From contig JAXLXY010000005.1 in the NCBI GenBank assembly GCA_046327715.1, positions 213,136 through 277,135 of the forward strand: DNA of 64,000 nucleotides, in the 5' to 3' direction. This document shows positions 44,525 through 53,740 of this stretch, piece by piece. Under the pieces are notes generated by a model, which was not told the DNA's origin, did no database searches, and saw nothing but the letters and a program-made list of their open reading frames with translations. Source of the DNA: JADJOM01 sp046327715. GTDB lineage: Bacteria > Gemmatimonadota > Gemmatimonadetes > Gemmatimonadales > GWC2-71-9. Position 1 is the stretch's first letter. Each line of letters opens with the position of its first letter. The position numbers and the translations under genes were made by a program.

Positions 44525-47062
44525 ATGACGACGTCGATCGGCCGGATGCCGGCAGCCACTGCCGACACCATCGACCGGGCAGTTGTAGGGAAGTCGCCCG
44601 TGCGCGTGGCGCTGCCTGCCCTGCAGCTGGGGCTGGTCGTGCTGCTCGTCTGGCTGTTCCGGCTGGAGAGTCGTGCCTTCTTCCACATGATGCTGGTCCT
44701 GTGGGCCGGGTTCGCGGTCCACGCGCTGCTCCCGCTCCGCTACCGTCTCCCCTTCTACGTCCTCCTCTGCCTCACCAGCCTCGGCGTGCTGTTCGGCGGG
44801 GCCGCCCTGTGGGTGGTCGCGCTGGTCGCCGCCTTCGTGGGCCTGGCGCACCTGCCCGCCCGGTTCGCGATGCGGGTGGGCATCCTGGTGGTCGCGGGCG
44901 TGGCGGCAGGCGCGCTGCGCGCCGGGGCCCTGCCCTCGCCGGTGCCGCCGGCGGTCTGGCCGATCGCCGCCTCGATGCTGATGCTCCGGCTCTCGGTGTA
45001 CCTCTACGACCGCGAGCACTCGACGGTGCCCCGGAATCTCTGGCGCACCTTCGCCTACTTCCTCATGCTGCCGAACCAGGTCTTCGGCTGGTTCCCGGTG
45101 GTGGACTACAAGGCGTTCGAGCGGAAGTACTACGACGAGGACGAGCAGGTCATCTACCAGCGCGGGCTGCTCTGGATCGCCCGGGGCATCACGCACATGC
45201 TGGCCTACCGCTACGTGTACGCGGTCCTGGCGCTCGATCCCTCCGACGTGCGCGACCTCGGGGACCTGCTCCAGCACGTCGCGGCGGCCTTCCTGACCTA
45301 CCTCAAGGTGACCGGCCAGTTCCACCTCATCGCCGGCCTGCTGCTGCTGTTCGGCTTCAACCTGCCCGAGACCAACCACCGCTGGCTGCTCTCCACCAGC
45401 TTCGTGGACCTCTGGCGGCGCGCGAATATCTACTGGAAGGACTACATGCAGAAGCTGGTGTACTTCCCCGCGTACTTCCGGCTGCGCCGGAAGTGGGGGG
45501 ACACCCGCGCGCTGGTGCTGGCCATGATCCTCGTCATGGTGGTCACCTACCTCCTGCATGCCTACGCCTGGTTCTGGATCATCGGGACGCCGCTGTTCAC
45601 CGCCACCGACATCGCCTTCTGGTCCATCCTCGGCATCCTGGTGGTCATCACCGCCGCCCGCGACGCCAAGGGTGGCGCGGCGCGCGCCGCCGCCTCGCGG
45701 CGGCGCAGCTGGGACTTCGGCCGCGGGGTGTCCACCTTCGTCACCTGCGCGACCCTCTGCGTGCTGTGGTCCCTGTGGAACGCGGACTCGATCACCGACT
45801 GGCTGGCCATGTTCGGGGCCGCACGAGTGGTCACGGTGGGCGCGGTCGTGGCGCTGGTGGTGGTGGCGGCCGGGCACATCACGATCGCGGCCTACAACTG
45901 GGAGCAGGCCCCGAGCCTGCCCGCCTGGGCCCGGCTCCCGGCCTGGCAGCGCCAGGCGGTCCAGTCCGGCGCGCTGCTCGCGGGGATGTCGGTCCTGGCC
46001 CTGCCGGGCGTCGCCGGGCACCTGGGCCGGCCGACCTTCGAGGTGGTGCAGGTCTTCCAGCAGGGGATCCTCAACCAGCGCGACCTGGCCCGCGAGGTCC
46101 GCGGCTACTACGAGAACATGGGGGATGCCGGCGCCGACCTGCTCAAGCCGTGGGAGGGCAAGGCGCCGCGGGCCGAGACGATCATCGATGCGGGCGTGGG
46201 CTTCCGGCGAGACGACTTCATGATCTACGGCCTGTATCCCTCGGTCTCCAAGCTCTACCAGGGCAAGCGCTTCACGACCAACCGCTGGGGCATGCGGGAC
46301 CAGGACTACGAGCTGGCCAAGCCGCCCGGCGTGCGCCGGATCGCGATCCTCGGCCCGTCGGACGTGATGGGCTACGCGGTCAACGACGGTGAGCCCTATG
46401 AGGCCATCCTGGAGACGTCCCTGAACGCCCGGGGTACCGGGCGGTACGAAGTGCTCAATTTCGGGGTCCAGGCATTCAGCCCGCTGCAGCAGGCGCTCTA
46501 CCTTGACGAGGCGGTCCTGAGGTTCAGCCCGGACCTCATCATCATGACCCTGCACAACCAGGACCTGGGCCTGATCGCCCGCCGGGTGGTCGGGGTCCTC
46601 AACAACCGGTTCCCCATCCCGGTGCCCCCGCTGGCGGCCGCCGTTGAGCGGGCCGGCCTCGACTCGGGGGCCACCTTCGAGGAGGTCTACCGGGCCCTGC
46701 GGCCGGTCGGGGACGACATCCTGTTCTGGGCGGTGGACCGGGCGGCCAGCCGGGCGGCCCAGACCGGGGCGCGATTCGTGCTCATGGGGGTGACCCTCCC
46801 CACCGAGCGGCCCGGCCGGAACATCGCCGCCATCCGGCGCGAGGCGCTGGCGCGGGGCTACCAGTACATCGACCTGACGGACGTGTGGGAGGGGGCGGAG
46901 CGGAAGGACATCCGTGTCGGCCCCTGGGACCAGCACCCCAACGCCGCGGGGTACCGCCTGATCGCCGCGCGGCTGGAACGCGAACTGATTGCACGTGACA
47001 GCATCCTCCACCTCGGCCTTGGCCCGGGGTCGGAGGCCACCACCACCGGAGGGGGGCAGTAG
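44525..47062 (+). CDS. MBOAT acyltransferase fused to SGNH-hydrolase domain, copy 1 (845 aa)
   Basis: Residues 25-460 form a polytopic MBOAT (DltB/AlgI) domain with FVDLWRRANIYWKDYMQKLVYFP and the active-site His345 in TYLLHAYAWFW. After a few more spans, residues 575-845 form a periplasmic SGNH/GDSL domain. Block I reads ILGPSDVMGY (610-613 GPSD, where families usually have GDS), NFGVQ is block II/III-like, and WDQHPN (Asp802, His804) gives the catalytic Asp-His pair. MBOATs pass acyl groups across the membrane and SGNH partners transfer them to glycans. With the carrier protein and adenylating enzyme next door, it likely acylates the exported polysaccharide. Confidence 0.85.
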   Translation: MTTSIGRMPAATADTIDRAVVGKSPVRVALPALQLGLVVLLVWLFRLESRAFFHMMLVLWAGFAVHALLPLRYRLPFYVLLCLTSLGVLFGGAALWVVALVAAFVGLAHLPARFAMRVGILVVAGVAAGALRAGALPSPVPPAVWPIAASMLMLRLSVYLYDREHSTVPRNLWRTFAYFLMLPNQVFGWFPVVDYKAFERKYYDEDEQVIYQRGLLWIARGITHMLAYRYVYAVLALDPSDVRDLGDLLQHVAAAFLTYLKVTGQFHLIAGLLLLFGFNLPETNHRWLLSTSFVDLWRRANIYWKDYMQKLVYFPAYFRLRRKWGDTRALVLAMILVMVVTYLLHAYAWFWIIGTPLFTATDIAFWSILGILVVITAARDAKGGAARAAASRRRSWDFGRGVSTFVTCATLCVLWSLWNADSITDWLAMFGAARVVTVGAVVALVVVAAGHITIAAYNWEQAPSLPAWARLPAWQRQAVQSGALLAGMSVLALPGVAGHLGRPTFEVVQVFQQGILNQRDLAREVRGYYENMGDAGADLLKPWEGKAPRAETIIDAGVGFRRDDFMIYGLYPSVSKLYQGKRFTTNRWGMRDQDYELAKPPGVRRIAILGPSDVMGYAVNDGEPYEAILETSLNARGTGRYEVLNFGVQAFSPLQQALYLDEAVLRFSPDLIIMTLHNQDLGLIARRVVGVLNNRFPIPVPPLAAAVERAGLDSGATFEEVYRALRPVGDDILFWAVDRAASRAAQTGARFVLMGVTLPTERPGRNIAAIRREALARGYQYIDLTDVWEGAERKDIRVGPWDQHPNAAGYRLIAARLERELIARDSILHLGLGPGSEATTTGGGQ

Positions 47063-47064
47063 CC

Positions 47065-47319
47065 ATGGAAGACATTCAGGGCCAGGTCAAGCAGTACATC
47101 CTCGCGACCTTCCTCAAGGGCGAGGACCCGTCGGCCCTCCGGTCCGACACGCCGCTCATCACCGGCGGCATCCTCGACTCGCTGGCGACCCTGGAACTGG
47201 TCTCCTTCCTGGAGCAGAAGTTCAGCATCCAGTTCGAGGCCCATGAGGTGGACGCCGAGCGGCTCGACACCCTGGACGCCATCACGGCGATGGTCCAGGG
47301 CAAGATGGCGCGGGTCTAG
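47065..47319 (+). CDS. Acyl/peptidyl carrier protein (84 aa)
   Basis: A stand-alone four-helix carrier protein: MEDIQGQVKQYILATFL at the N-terminus and the phosphopantetheine site GGILDSLATLELV with Ser39, followed by helix III residues LDTLDAITAMV. It starts 2 bases after the MBOAT stop and ends 4 bases before the adenylating enzyme gene, so it is almost certainly the carrier loaded by that enzyme. This is the DltC position in dlt-like operons and the PltL position in pyrrole pathways. Confidence 0.93.
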   Translation: MEDIQGQVKQYILATFLKGEDPSALRSDTPLITGGILDSLATLELVSFLEQKFSIQFEAHEVDAERLDTLDAITAMVQGKMARV

Positions 47320-47323
47320 TCCG

Positions 47324-48892
47324 ATGGCCTGCCTGCATGGCTGGCTCGACGCCTCGGCGGCACGCGCGCCGGGGCACACGGCCATCGTGGACCCCGGCCG
47401 GGGCACGATCACGTACGGCGATCTCGCCCGCCTGTCGGACCGGGTGCGGGACCGCCTCTGGGCCATGGGGGTGCGGCCGGGCGACCGGGTCGGGATGTTC
47501 CTCGGGAAGTCCATCGATTCGGTTGCCACCATCTTCGGGATCCTCAAGGCCGGCGCGGCGTACACGCCGGTGGATCCGGATTCGCCCGGGGGCCGGGCCG
47601 CCTTCATCCTCACCAACGCGGCGGTGCGCGTGGTGGTGGTGGAGGAGCGGCGGGCCGCCGAGTTGACCAGCGAGGCCACGGCCCTGGGGGCGCCCCTCCC
47701 GCTCCTGGTGCTGCCGACGACCGGCGGAGGCGCCGGCCTGGCGGCGGCGCTCGATGCCGCCGAGCGTGCAGCGCCCGCGCCCGTGGTGCCAAGCCACGAC
47801 CCCGGCCTCGACGGGCTGGCCTACATCCTCTACACCTCCGGGTCCACCGGGAAGCCCAAGGGCGTGATGCTGACGCATCGCGCGGCGATGAGCTTCGTGG
47901 ACTGGTGCACGGACATCTTCGCCCCGACGGCGGATGACGTCTTCAGCTCGCACGCCCCGTTTCACTTCGACCTCTCCGTGCTGGACCTCTACCTCTCCCT
48001 CAAGCACGGGGCCACGCTGGTGCTGATCGGGGAGGAGCAGGGCAAGGACCCGGCGACGCTGGCGCCGCTGATCGCGGAGCACCGCATCTCGATCTGGTAC
48101 TCGACGCCGAGCATCCTGAGCCTGCTGGCCCAGTACGGGAAGCTGGAGCGCCACGACTGCGGCCGCCTCCGGCACGTGCTGTTCGCCGGGGAGGTCTTCC
48201 CGGTGCCGCAGCTGCGCGCCATCAAGGCCGCGTGGCCGCATCCGCGGTTCTGGAACCTGTACGGCCCGACCGAGACCAACGTCTGCACCTACTACGAGGT
48301 CCCCGCCGGGCCGATCCCACCGGAGCGGACCGAGCCGTACCCGATCGGGCGCTGCTGCGAGCACCTGCGCTGCCGGGTGGTGGACCTCGACGACCGTGAC
48401 CTGCCGCGGGGCGATGAGGGAGAGCTGATCGTGGCCGGGCCGGGCATCATGACCGGCTACTGGAACCTCCCCGACCGGAACGCCACCGCCTTCCTGGTCG
48501 ACGGTGCCGGGGTGCCGTGGTACCACACGGGGGACCTCGTCGTGGAGCAGCCCAACGGCGATTACATCTTCCACGGCCGCCGCGACCGCATGGTCAAGCG
48601 TCGTGGGTACCGGGTGGAGCTGGGGGAGATCGAGTCGGCGTTCGCCGCGCACCCCGAGGTCCGGGAGGCGGCGGTGGTCTCGCACAGCGGGGCGGATGGC
48701 GCGGTGACGATCACCGTCTGGCTGGCCCCGAAGACCGGTGACCGCCTCTCCATCATCGCGCTCAAGAAGTACGCGATGGAGAAGCTGCCCAAGTACATGA
48801 TTCCCGACCAGTTCGGGTTCGTGCCAGCGCTGGACCGCACCTCCACCGACAAGATCGACTACCAGACGCTCAAGGCCCGGGGCACGCCATGA
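47324..48892 (+). CDS. Amino-acid-activating AMP-ligase (stand-alone adenylation domain, 522 aa)
   Basis: All adenylation core motifs are present: LKAGAAYTPVDP (A2), LYTSGSTGKPKGVM (A3), HFDLSVLDLY (A4, with the Asp that binds an alpha-amino group), NLYGPTETN (A5), YHTGDL (A7), GRRDRMVKRRGYRVELGEIE (A8) and the catalytic Lys in STDKIDY (A10). It should activate an amino acid and load it on the adjacent carrier protein. Substrate could be D-alanine (DltA role) or L-proline (PltF/CloN4 role). The dehydrogenase and halogenases favour proline, but the specificity residues need alignment. ATG 47324 follows the ACP stop. Confidence 0.9.
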   Translation: MACLHGWLDASAARAPGHTAIVDPGRGTITYGDLARLSDRVRDRLWAMGVRPGDRVGMFLGKSIDSVATIFGILKAGAAYTPVDPDSPGGRAAFILTNAAVRVVVVEERRAAELTSEATALGAPLPLLVLPTTGGGAGLAAALDAAERAAPAPVVPSHDPGLDGLAYILYTSGSTGKPKGVMLTHRAAMSFVDWCTDIFAPTADDVFSSHAPFHFDLSVLDLYLSLKHGATLVLIGEEQGKDPATLAPLIAEHRISIWYSTPSILSLLAQYGKLERHDCGRLRHVLFAGEVFPVPQLRAIKAAWPHPRFWNLYGPTETNVCTYYEVPAGPIPPERTEPYPIGRCCEHLRCRVVDLDDRDLPRGDEGELIVAGPGIMTGYWNLPDRNATAFLVDGAGVPWYHTGDLVVEQPNGDYIFHGRRDRMVKRRGYRVELGEIESAFAAHPEVREAAVVSHSGADGAVTITVWLAPKTGDRLSIIALKKYAMEKLPKYMIPDQFGFVPALDRTSTDKIDYQTLKARGTP

Positions 48893-51435
48893 CCAGCATC
48901 CCCTCCGGCCTGCCCGTCGGGGCGGCCGCCACCCGCGAGGGTGCCGACGCGCGCGCCACGGCGGTGACGCCGGCCGTCCTCGTGCTGGCCACCGCGCAGC
49001 TGGCGCTGCTGGTGCTGCTGGTGCGGATCTTCCGGCTGGAGAGCGTCTCGTTCTACCAGGTGATGCAGCTGGTGCTGGTGGGCTTCGTGGTCCACTCGCT
49101 GTTGCCGCTCCGCTTCCGGCTGCCCTTCTTCGTGCTGCTGTCCTTCGGCGCGCTCTACCTGGTGCTCAACCGGGACGCGCTGTGGGTGATCGGCCTGGGG
49201 CTCGGGCTGCTGGGGCTCTGCCACCTGCCCGTCCGCTGGCCGCTGCGGCTGGGGGCCGTACTGCTGGCCACGGGGCTGCTCGTGCTGCTGCGCACCCAGG
49301 CACTCGCCAACGGCATCCCGGCCCACGTCTGGCCGGTGCTGGGCGGGCTGTTCATGTTCCGCCTGGCGGTCTACCTGTACAACCTCAAGCACAACGAGGT
49401 CCCGACCTCTCCCTGGCGCAGCCTGGCGTACATGTTCATGCTGCCCAACCCGAGCTTCACGCTCTTCCCGGTGGTGGACTACAAGACCTTCGCCCGGCAG
49501 TACTACGACGCCGACGAGGGCCGGATGTACCGGATCGGGCTCAAGTGGATGCTCCGGGGCATGGTGCAGCTGCTCGGGTACCGGTTCGTGTACCACTTCA
49601 TGGTGCTCGACCAGAGCGAGCTGGGCGCGCTCTCCGACGTGGTCATCTACGTGGTGGCCACGTATGGCCTCTACCTTCGGGTCTCGGGGCAGTTCCACCT
49701 GATCATCGGGGTGCTGCACCTGTTCGGGTTCCGGCTGCCGGAGACCCACCACCGGTACTACCTCTCCAGCAGCTTCCTCGACCTCTGGCGGCGGATCAAC
49801 ATCTACTGGAAGGACTTCATGATGAAGCTGGTGTACTACCCCAGCTTCTTCCGGTACCGCGCCCGCGGCAGCACCTTTGCCCTGATGGCCGCCACGGCGA
49901 TCGTGTTCGTGATCACCTGGCTGCTGCACTCCTACCAGTGGTTCTGGCTCCGGGGCAGCTTCCCCCTGCGGTTCACCGACCTGGTCTTCTGGCTGATGCT
50001 GGGCGTGGCCGTGGCGGTGCTCACCCTGCGCGAGTCACGGGCGCCGAAGGTGAAGAGCCTCAAGCGCCGCGGCTGGAGCCTGGGCACCGGGCTCAAGACG
50101 GCCGGGTTCTTCCTGCTGATGTGCACGCTGTGGTCGCTGTGGAGCTCGGCCACCTTCGCCGAGTGGCTCTCCATCTGGCGCCCGGCGCTCCACGTGGACC
50201 TCAAGGGCGTGCTGCTGCTGGCGGGCATCATCGTGGGCTTCACCCTGGTGGGTGGCTACCCCTGGGGCCCCGCCGACCTGGTGCGGCCGGACCAGGCCCG
50301 GATGGGCCCGCTGGAGTACGCCCGCCAGCTGGCGCCGCAGGCCGCCATGGCCTGTGGCCTCATGGCCCTGACCCTGCCCGCCACCCGCCAGGCGCTGGGC
50401 CCGGAGTACAACGGCGTCGTGGCCCTGGTACAAGACACCCGGCTCAACCGGCGTGACCAGCAGCTGGAGCAGCGCGGCTACTACGAGAACCTCGACGTGG
50501 CGCGCTTCGACACCCAGGCCTGGGAGTCGCGGATCCAGAAGCCGCTCGACTGGGTCGAGCTCAAGGAGACCGAGGCCTTCCTGCCCCGGCGTGACTTCCT
50601 GATGGCGGACAACCGGCCGGGCGTGTTCCTCCCGAAGCACAAGGGCCGGCCGCTGACCATGAACCGCTGGGGGATGCGCGACCAGGACTACGAGCAGGTG
50701 AAGCCCGCCAGCACCTATCGCGTCGCGCTGCTCGGGCCCTCGGACATCATGGGGTCGGGCGTGGGCGACGGCGAGACCTTCGAGGCGGTGCTCGAGCGGC
50801 GGCTCAACCTCGAGGTGGCCGGCCAGCGCTACCGGCGGTTCGAGATCCTCAACTTCGGTATTCCCGGCATCGGCGTGATCCAGCAGCTGTTCGTGCTGGA
50901 GGACCGGGTGATGGGCTTCCAGCCGGACCTCATCGTCGTCTCGGCCCATGCCCAGGACGCCCGGACCGTGGTGCTCCACCTGCAGCGGGTGGTGGACTCC
51001 GGCTACGCGATCCCGTATCCCTTCGTGCAGCAGGCCGTGCAGGCCGCCGGGGTCACCCCCGGGATGGCCGAGGCGGAGTTCCAGCGGCGGATGCGCCCGT
51101 ACCGGCAGATGCTGTTCGACTCCACCTATGCCCGGATCGCGGCGATCGCGAAGGCCACCGGCCACCAGCCGATCGTGCTGCTGCTGCGGCCGCCGACCGA
51201 CGACGTCGACCCGATGGACATCACCCGGGACGCCGCGGCCCGCGCCGGGTTCGACCTGATCGACCTGAGCCGCGGGGTGTACCCGGTGCTCAGCGAGCCC
51301 GGGTACCGGGTGGCGCCGTGGGACTACCATCCCAACGCGGAGGCGCAGAAGCTCACCGCCGACCGCCTCTTCGAGGAGCTGAGCCGACGCGAGGACAGGC
51401 TGCAGCTGGGGTTCCCCGCCGCGCCGCGCCCCTGA
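48889..51435 (+). CDS. MBOAT acyltransferase fused to SGNH-hydrolase domain, copy 2 (848 aa)
   Basis: Paralogue of the protein at 44525, colinear over its length: FPVVDYKTFARQYYDADEG, FLDLWRRINIYWKDFMMKLVYYP, active-site His in TWLLHSYQWFWLRG, then MNRWGMRDQDYEQVK, LLGPSDIMGSGVGDGETF (again GPSD, not GDS) and WDYHPNAEAQKL. Two copies flanking the carrier and ligase genes may act on different sugars or in sequence. ATG 48889 overlaps the ligase stop as ATGA. Confidence 0.85.
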   Translation: MTSIPSGLPVGAAATREGADARATAVTPAVLVLATAQLALLVLLVRIFRLESVSFYQVMQLVLVGFVVHSLLPLRFRLPFFVLLSFGALYLVLNRDALWVIGLGLGLLGLCHLPVRWPLRLGAVLLATGLLVLLRTQALANGIPAHVWPVLGGLFMFRLAVYLYNLKHNEVPTSPWRSLAYMFMLPNPSFTLFPVVDYKTFARQYYDADEGRMYRIGLKWMLRGMVQLLGYRFVYHFMVLDQSELGALSDVVIYVVATYGLYLRVSGQFHLIIGVLHLFGFRLPETHHRYYLSSSFLDLWRRINIYWKDFMMKLVYYPSFFRYRARGSTFALMAATAIVFVITWLLHSYQWFWLRGSFPLRFTDLVFWLMLGVAVAVLTLRESRAPKVKSLKRRGWSLGTGLKTAGFFLLMCTLWSLWSSATFAEWLSIWRPALHVDLKGVLLLAGIIVGFTLVGGYPWGPADLVRPDQARMGPLEYARQLAPQAAMACGLMALTLPATRQALGPEYNGVVALVQDTRLNRRDQQLEQRGYYENLDVARFDTQAWESRIQKPLDWVELKETEAFLPRRDFLMADNRPGVFLPKHKGRPLTMNRWGMRDQDYEQVKPASTYRVALLGPSDIMGSGVGDGETFEAVLERRLNLEVAGQRYRRFEILNFGIPGIGVIQQLFVLEDRVMGFQPDLIVVSAHAQDARTVVLHLQRVVDSGYAIPYPFVQQAVQAAGVTPGMAEAEFQRRMRPYRQMLFDSTYARIAAIAKATGHQPIVLLLRPPTDDVDPMDITRDAAARAGFDLIDLSRGVYPVLSEPGYRVAPWDYHPNAEAQKLTADRLFEELSRREDRLQLGFPAAPRP

Positions 51436-51457
51436 CGGGGCGCGGCTCGGGAGCGTC

Positions 51458-52870
51458 GTGACCGGCACCGATCGCCCCGTCGCCCGGGGTTTCCTTGCCC
51501 TGGGGCTCGGCGAAGCGCTGGCCCGGCTCCTGGCCTTCGGCGCGATGGTCCTGGCCGCCCGCCGCCTCGGCCCCGCCATGTACGGGGTCGTCGGCGTCGC
51601 CAGCGCGCTCACCCTCTACCTCAACCGCGTGGTCGACTGGGGCCTCGAGCTCGGTCTCGGCGTGCGCGAAGTCGCGGCGCGGCGCGAGGCCCTGGCCCGC
51701 GCACTCCCGGCTCTCCTCACCAGCCGGCTGCTGCTTGCCACGGGGCTCATCGTCGGGGCGGTCGCGCTCAGCCTGGCCCTCCTGCCCGCGCCGGATGCCG
51801 CGGTCGTGGCCACCACGACCCTCACCCTCACCGCCGTGGCCCTCGGGACCCGGTGGGCGCACATCGGGCTCGGGCAGACCCGCACCGCGGCGGTCGGGAC
51901 GGTCGTCGGGCAGGCGCTCTTCGCCGCGCTGCTGGTGGTGCTGGTCCACGGCCCGGGCGATGTCGCGCGGGTCCCGCTCGCCCAGCTGGCCGGCGACCTC
52001 GGCGCCGCCCTCCTCTGGCTGCTGGCCCTGCGGCGCGCGGGCCAGCCGCTGCCGGTCCGGCTCGACCGGGCGGTGGTGGCGCCCCTGGTGCCACGGGGTG
52101 CCGCGCTGATGGCCAGCGCGCTGCTCGGCATCTTCATCTTCAACGCGGGCCTGATCTTCCTCCGCACCCAGCGGGGGGCGGCCGCGGCCGGCTACTACAC
52201 CGCCGCGTACACGCTGGTCACGTTCTTCCTCAACGTGGGCATCGCCTACAGCCTGGCCCTGCTGCCCGAGCTTACCCGGACCAGGGAGGACCCCGCAGCG
52301 CAGCGCCGGGTGGCCCACACTGCCGCGGCCCAGGTGCTCACCCTGAGCCTGCCGATCGCCGTCGGAGGCGCGCTGCTCGCGGGCGAGGTCGTGGCCCTGT
52401 TCTACGGGCCGGGGTATGGACCCGCCGGCCGGCCGCTCGGCATCCTGCTGTGGACCCTGCCGCTGTGCGTACTGCGGGACGTCCCGATCATGGTCCTTCA
52501 GGCCACCGGGCGGGAATCGGCGGTGCTCCGCCTGACGGCGTGGGCGGCCGGGATCAATCTGGTGCTCACCGCCGCGCTGGTGTCGCGCTTCGGGCTGGCG
52601 GGGGCCGCGTGGGCCGGGGTGGCCACCGAGGCCGCCCGGCTGGTGCTGGCCTACGGGTCGATCCGGCGGCAGGGCCTGGACCTGCCGCCGATCCGCCGCC
52701 TGTGGCGGACCGGCCTCGCGCTCGCGGCCATGACCGGGGCGGTGCTGGCCCTGCCGGGCGCGATGGTCCTGCTCCGCGTGGGGGCAGGGGGTGTGGCCTA
52801 CCTCGCCATCCTGGTGCTGACCGGGGCGATCCAGCTGCGGGCGGGGGGCCGGCCAGGCCTGGCGGTCTGA
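51458..52870 (+). CDS. Polysaccharide exporter/flippase, Wzx-like (470 aa)
   Basis: A MATE/MOP-superfamily polytopic protein with about 12-14 spans: GEALARLLAFGAMVLAARRLGPAMYGVVG at the N-terminus, GIFIFNAGLIFLRT and YYTAAYTLVTFFLNVGIAY in the middle. Unlike the TuaB-like flippase at 4793 it is of the more general Wzx/O-antigen type. GTG start 22 bases after the second MBOAT gene, so it is the last gene of the acylation operon and may export the acylated unit. Confidence 0.85.
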   Translation: MTGTDRPVARGFLALGLGEALARLLAFGAMVLAARRLGPAMYGVVGVASALTLYLNRVVDWGLELGLGVREVAARREALARALPALLTSRLLLATGLIVGAVALSLALLPAPDAAVVATTTLTLTAVALGTRWAHIGLGQTRTAAVGTVVGQALFAALLVVLVHGPGDVARVPLAQLAGDLGAALLWLLALRRAGQPLPVRLDRAVVAPLVPRGAALMASALLGIFIFNAGLIFLRTQRGAAAAGYYTAAYTLVTFFLNVGIAYSLALLPELTRTREDPAAQRRVAHTAAAQVLTLSLPIAVGGALLAGEVVALFYGPGYGPAGRPLGILLWTLPLCVLRDVPIMVLQATGRESAVLRLTAWAAGINLVLTAALVSRFGLAGAAWAGVATEAARLVLAYGSIRRQGLDLPPIRRLWRTGLALAAMTGAVLALPGAMVLLRVGAGGVAYLAILVLTGAIQLRAGGRPGLAV

Positions 52871-52900
52871 ACCACGGGCTGGGGAACTCAAGTCCTTCAG

Positions 52901-52916
52901 CGGCATAGGTTTTGCT
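52901..52916 (+). promoter_or_regulatory. Sigma-54-type promoter of the VTC-CotH operon
   Basis: CGGCATAGGTTTTGCT matches TGGCAYR-N4-TTGCW at every base except the first. It lies 51 bases before the ATG at 52968; the in-frame TTG at 52917 would sit at the promoter itself and is rejected as start. Confidence 0.62.
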
Positions 52917-52967
52917 TTGCTGGCTGGTCTGGTTTCGCGCTCCTTGAACCCTCACGCGCCGAGCGGC

Positions 52968-53690
52968 ATGCCCACCTATACCGCCACCCTGAATCGCTTC
53001 GAGGTGAAGTACCTGGTGGCCACCCGCCGGGTACCCGAGTTCCTGCGCGAACTTGGCGAATACACCACCCCGGACCCGCACGATACCGAGGGCCGGGGCT
53101 ATGGCATTTTGTCGGTGTACTGGGATACTGCCGACTGGCGGCTGTTCTGGGAGAAGGTCGAGGGGCTCAAGTTCCGGAGGAAGCTCCGGTTCCGGCGCTA
53201 CGGGGACAGCAAGGACGTCATGATCGAGGTGAAGCAGCGGGAGGACCGGACGGTCCAGAAGCGGCGCGCCAGCTGGCCGCTGGCCCGGCTGCGGGAGGCG
53301 TTTCCGGTGGGGGGGCGGCCGGACTGGGACGTGATCGGCGATGACCCGGTGGGCACCGAGGCCACCCTGATGATCGAGCGGCTGCACCTGGCGCCGCGGA
53401 TGGCCATCCTGTACCGGCGGCGGGCGCTGTTCGGTGCCTTCGACCCGGAGCTCCGGATCACCCTCGATTCCCGGATCCAGTACTCCACCACGGCCCTCGA
53501 CCTGGGCCAGCCGCTCGAAACCGGGAAGTACGTGATGGACCCCCGGGTGACGGTGCTCGAGGTCAAGTACAACCATCGTGCGCCGGTCTGGTTCTCGAAG
53601 GTGGCGCGGCGGCACGAGCTGTCGATGGTGCGGATGTCCAAGTACTGCACGGCCGTGGACAAGGCGTTCTTCGGTCACCAGCTGACGTAG
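52968..53690 (+). CDS. VTC-domain protein (triphosphate tunnel fold, 240 aa)
   Basis: Begins NRFEVKYLVATRRVPEF with the ExK-type entry, then VYWDTADWRLFWEKVEG, KLRFRRYGDSKDVMIEVKQR, KRRASWPL, LDSRIQYST and LEVKYNHRAP, the alternating charged strands of VTC/CYTH tunnel enzymes. Yeast VTC4 makes polyphosphate. Bacterial relatives beside DUF4956 and CotH genes are a known grouping of unproven function. First gene of a five-gene unit. Confidence 0.85.
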   Translation: MPTYTATLNRFEVKYLVATRRVPEFLRELGEYTTPDPHDTEGRGYGILSVYWDTADWRLFWEKVEGLKFRRKLRFRRYGDSKDVMIEVKQREDRTVQKRRASWPLARLREAFPVGGRPDWDVIGDDPVGTEATLMIERLHLAPRMAILYRRRALFGAFDPELRITLDSRIQYSTTALDLGQPLETGKYVMDPRVTVLEVKYNHRAPVWFSKVARRHELSMVRMSKYCTAVDKAFFGHQLT

Positions 53691-53740
53691 TCCGGCCTGG
53701 GCCGCGGAGGGCCCGGACCACCACTTTTCCTGGGGGCGTT

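Noticed and set aside
44447..47011. Bottom-strand open frame of over 850 codons opposite the first MBOAT-SGNH gene
   Set aside because: No recognisable fold, extreme His/Arg/Gln content, and the top strand encodes an intact two-domain enzyme with a promoter.
44525..52870. Simple D-alanylation (dlt) operon as full explanation of the acylation module
   Set aside because: Not excluded, but a standard dlt set has one DltB and one DltD and no dehydrogenase or halogenases. It is kept as the main alternative and not adopted as the call.
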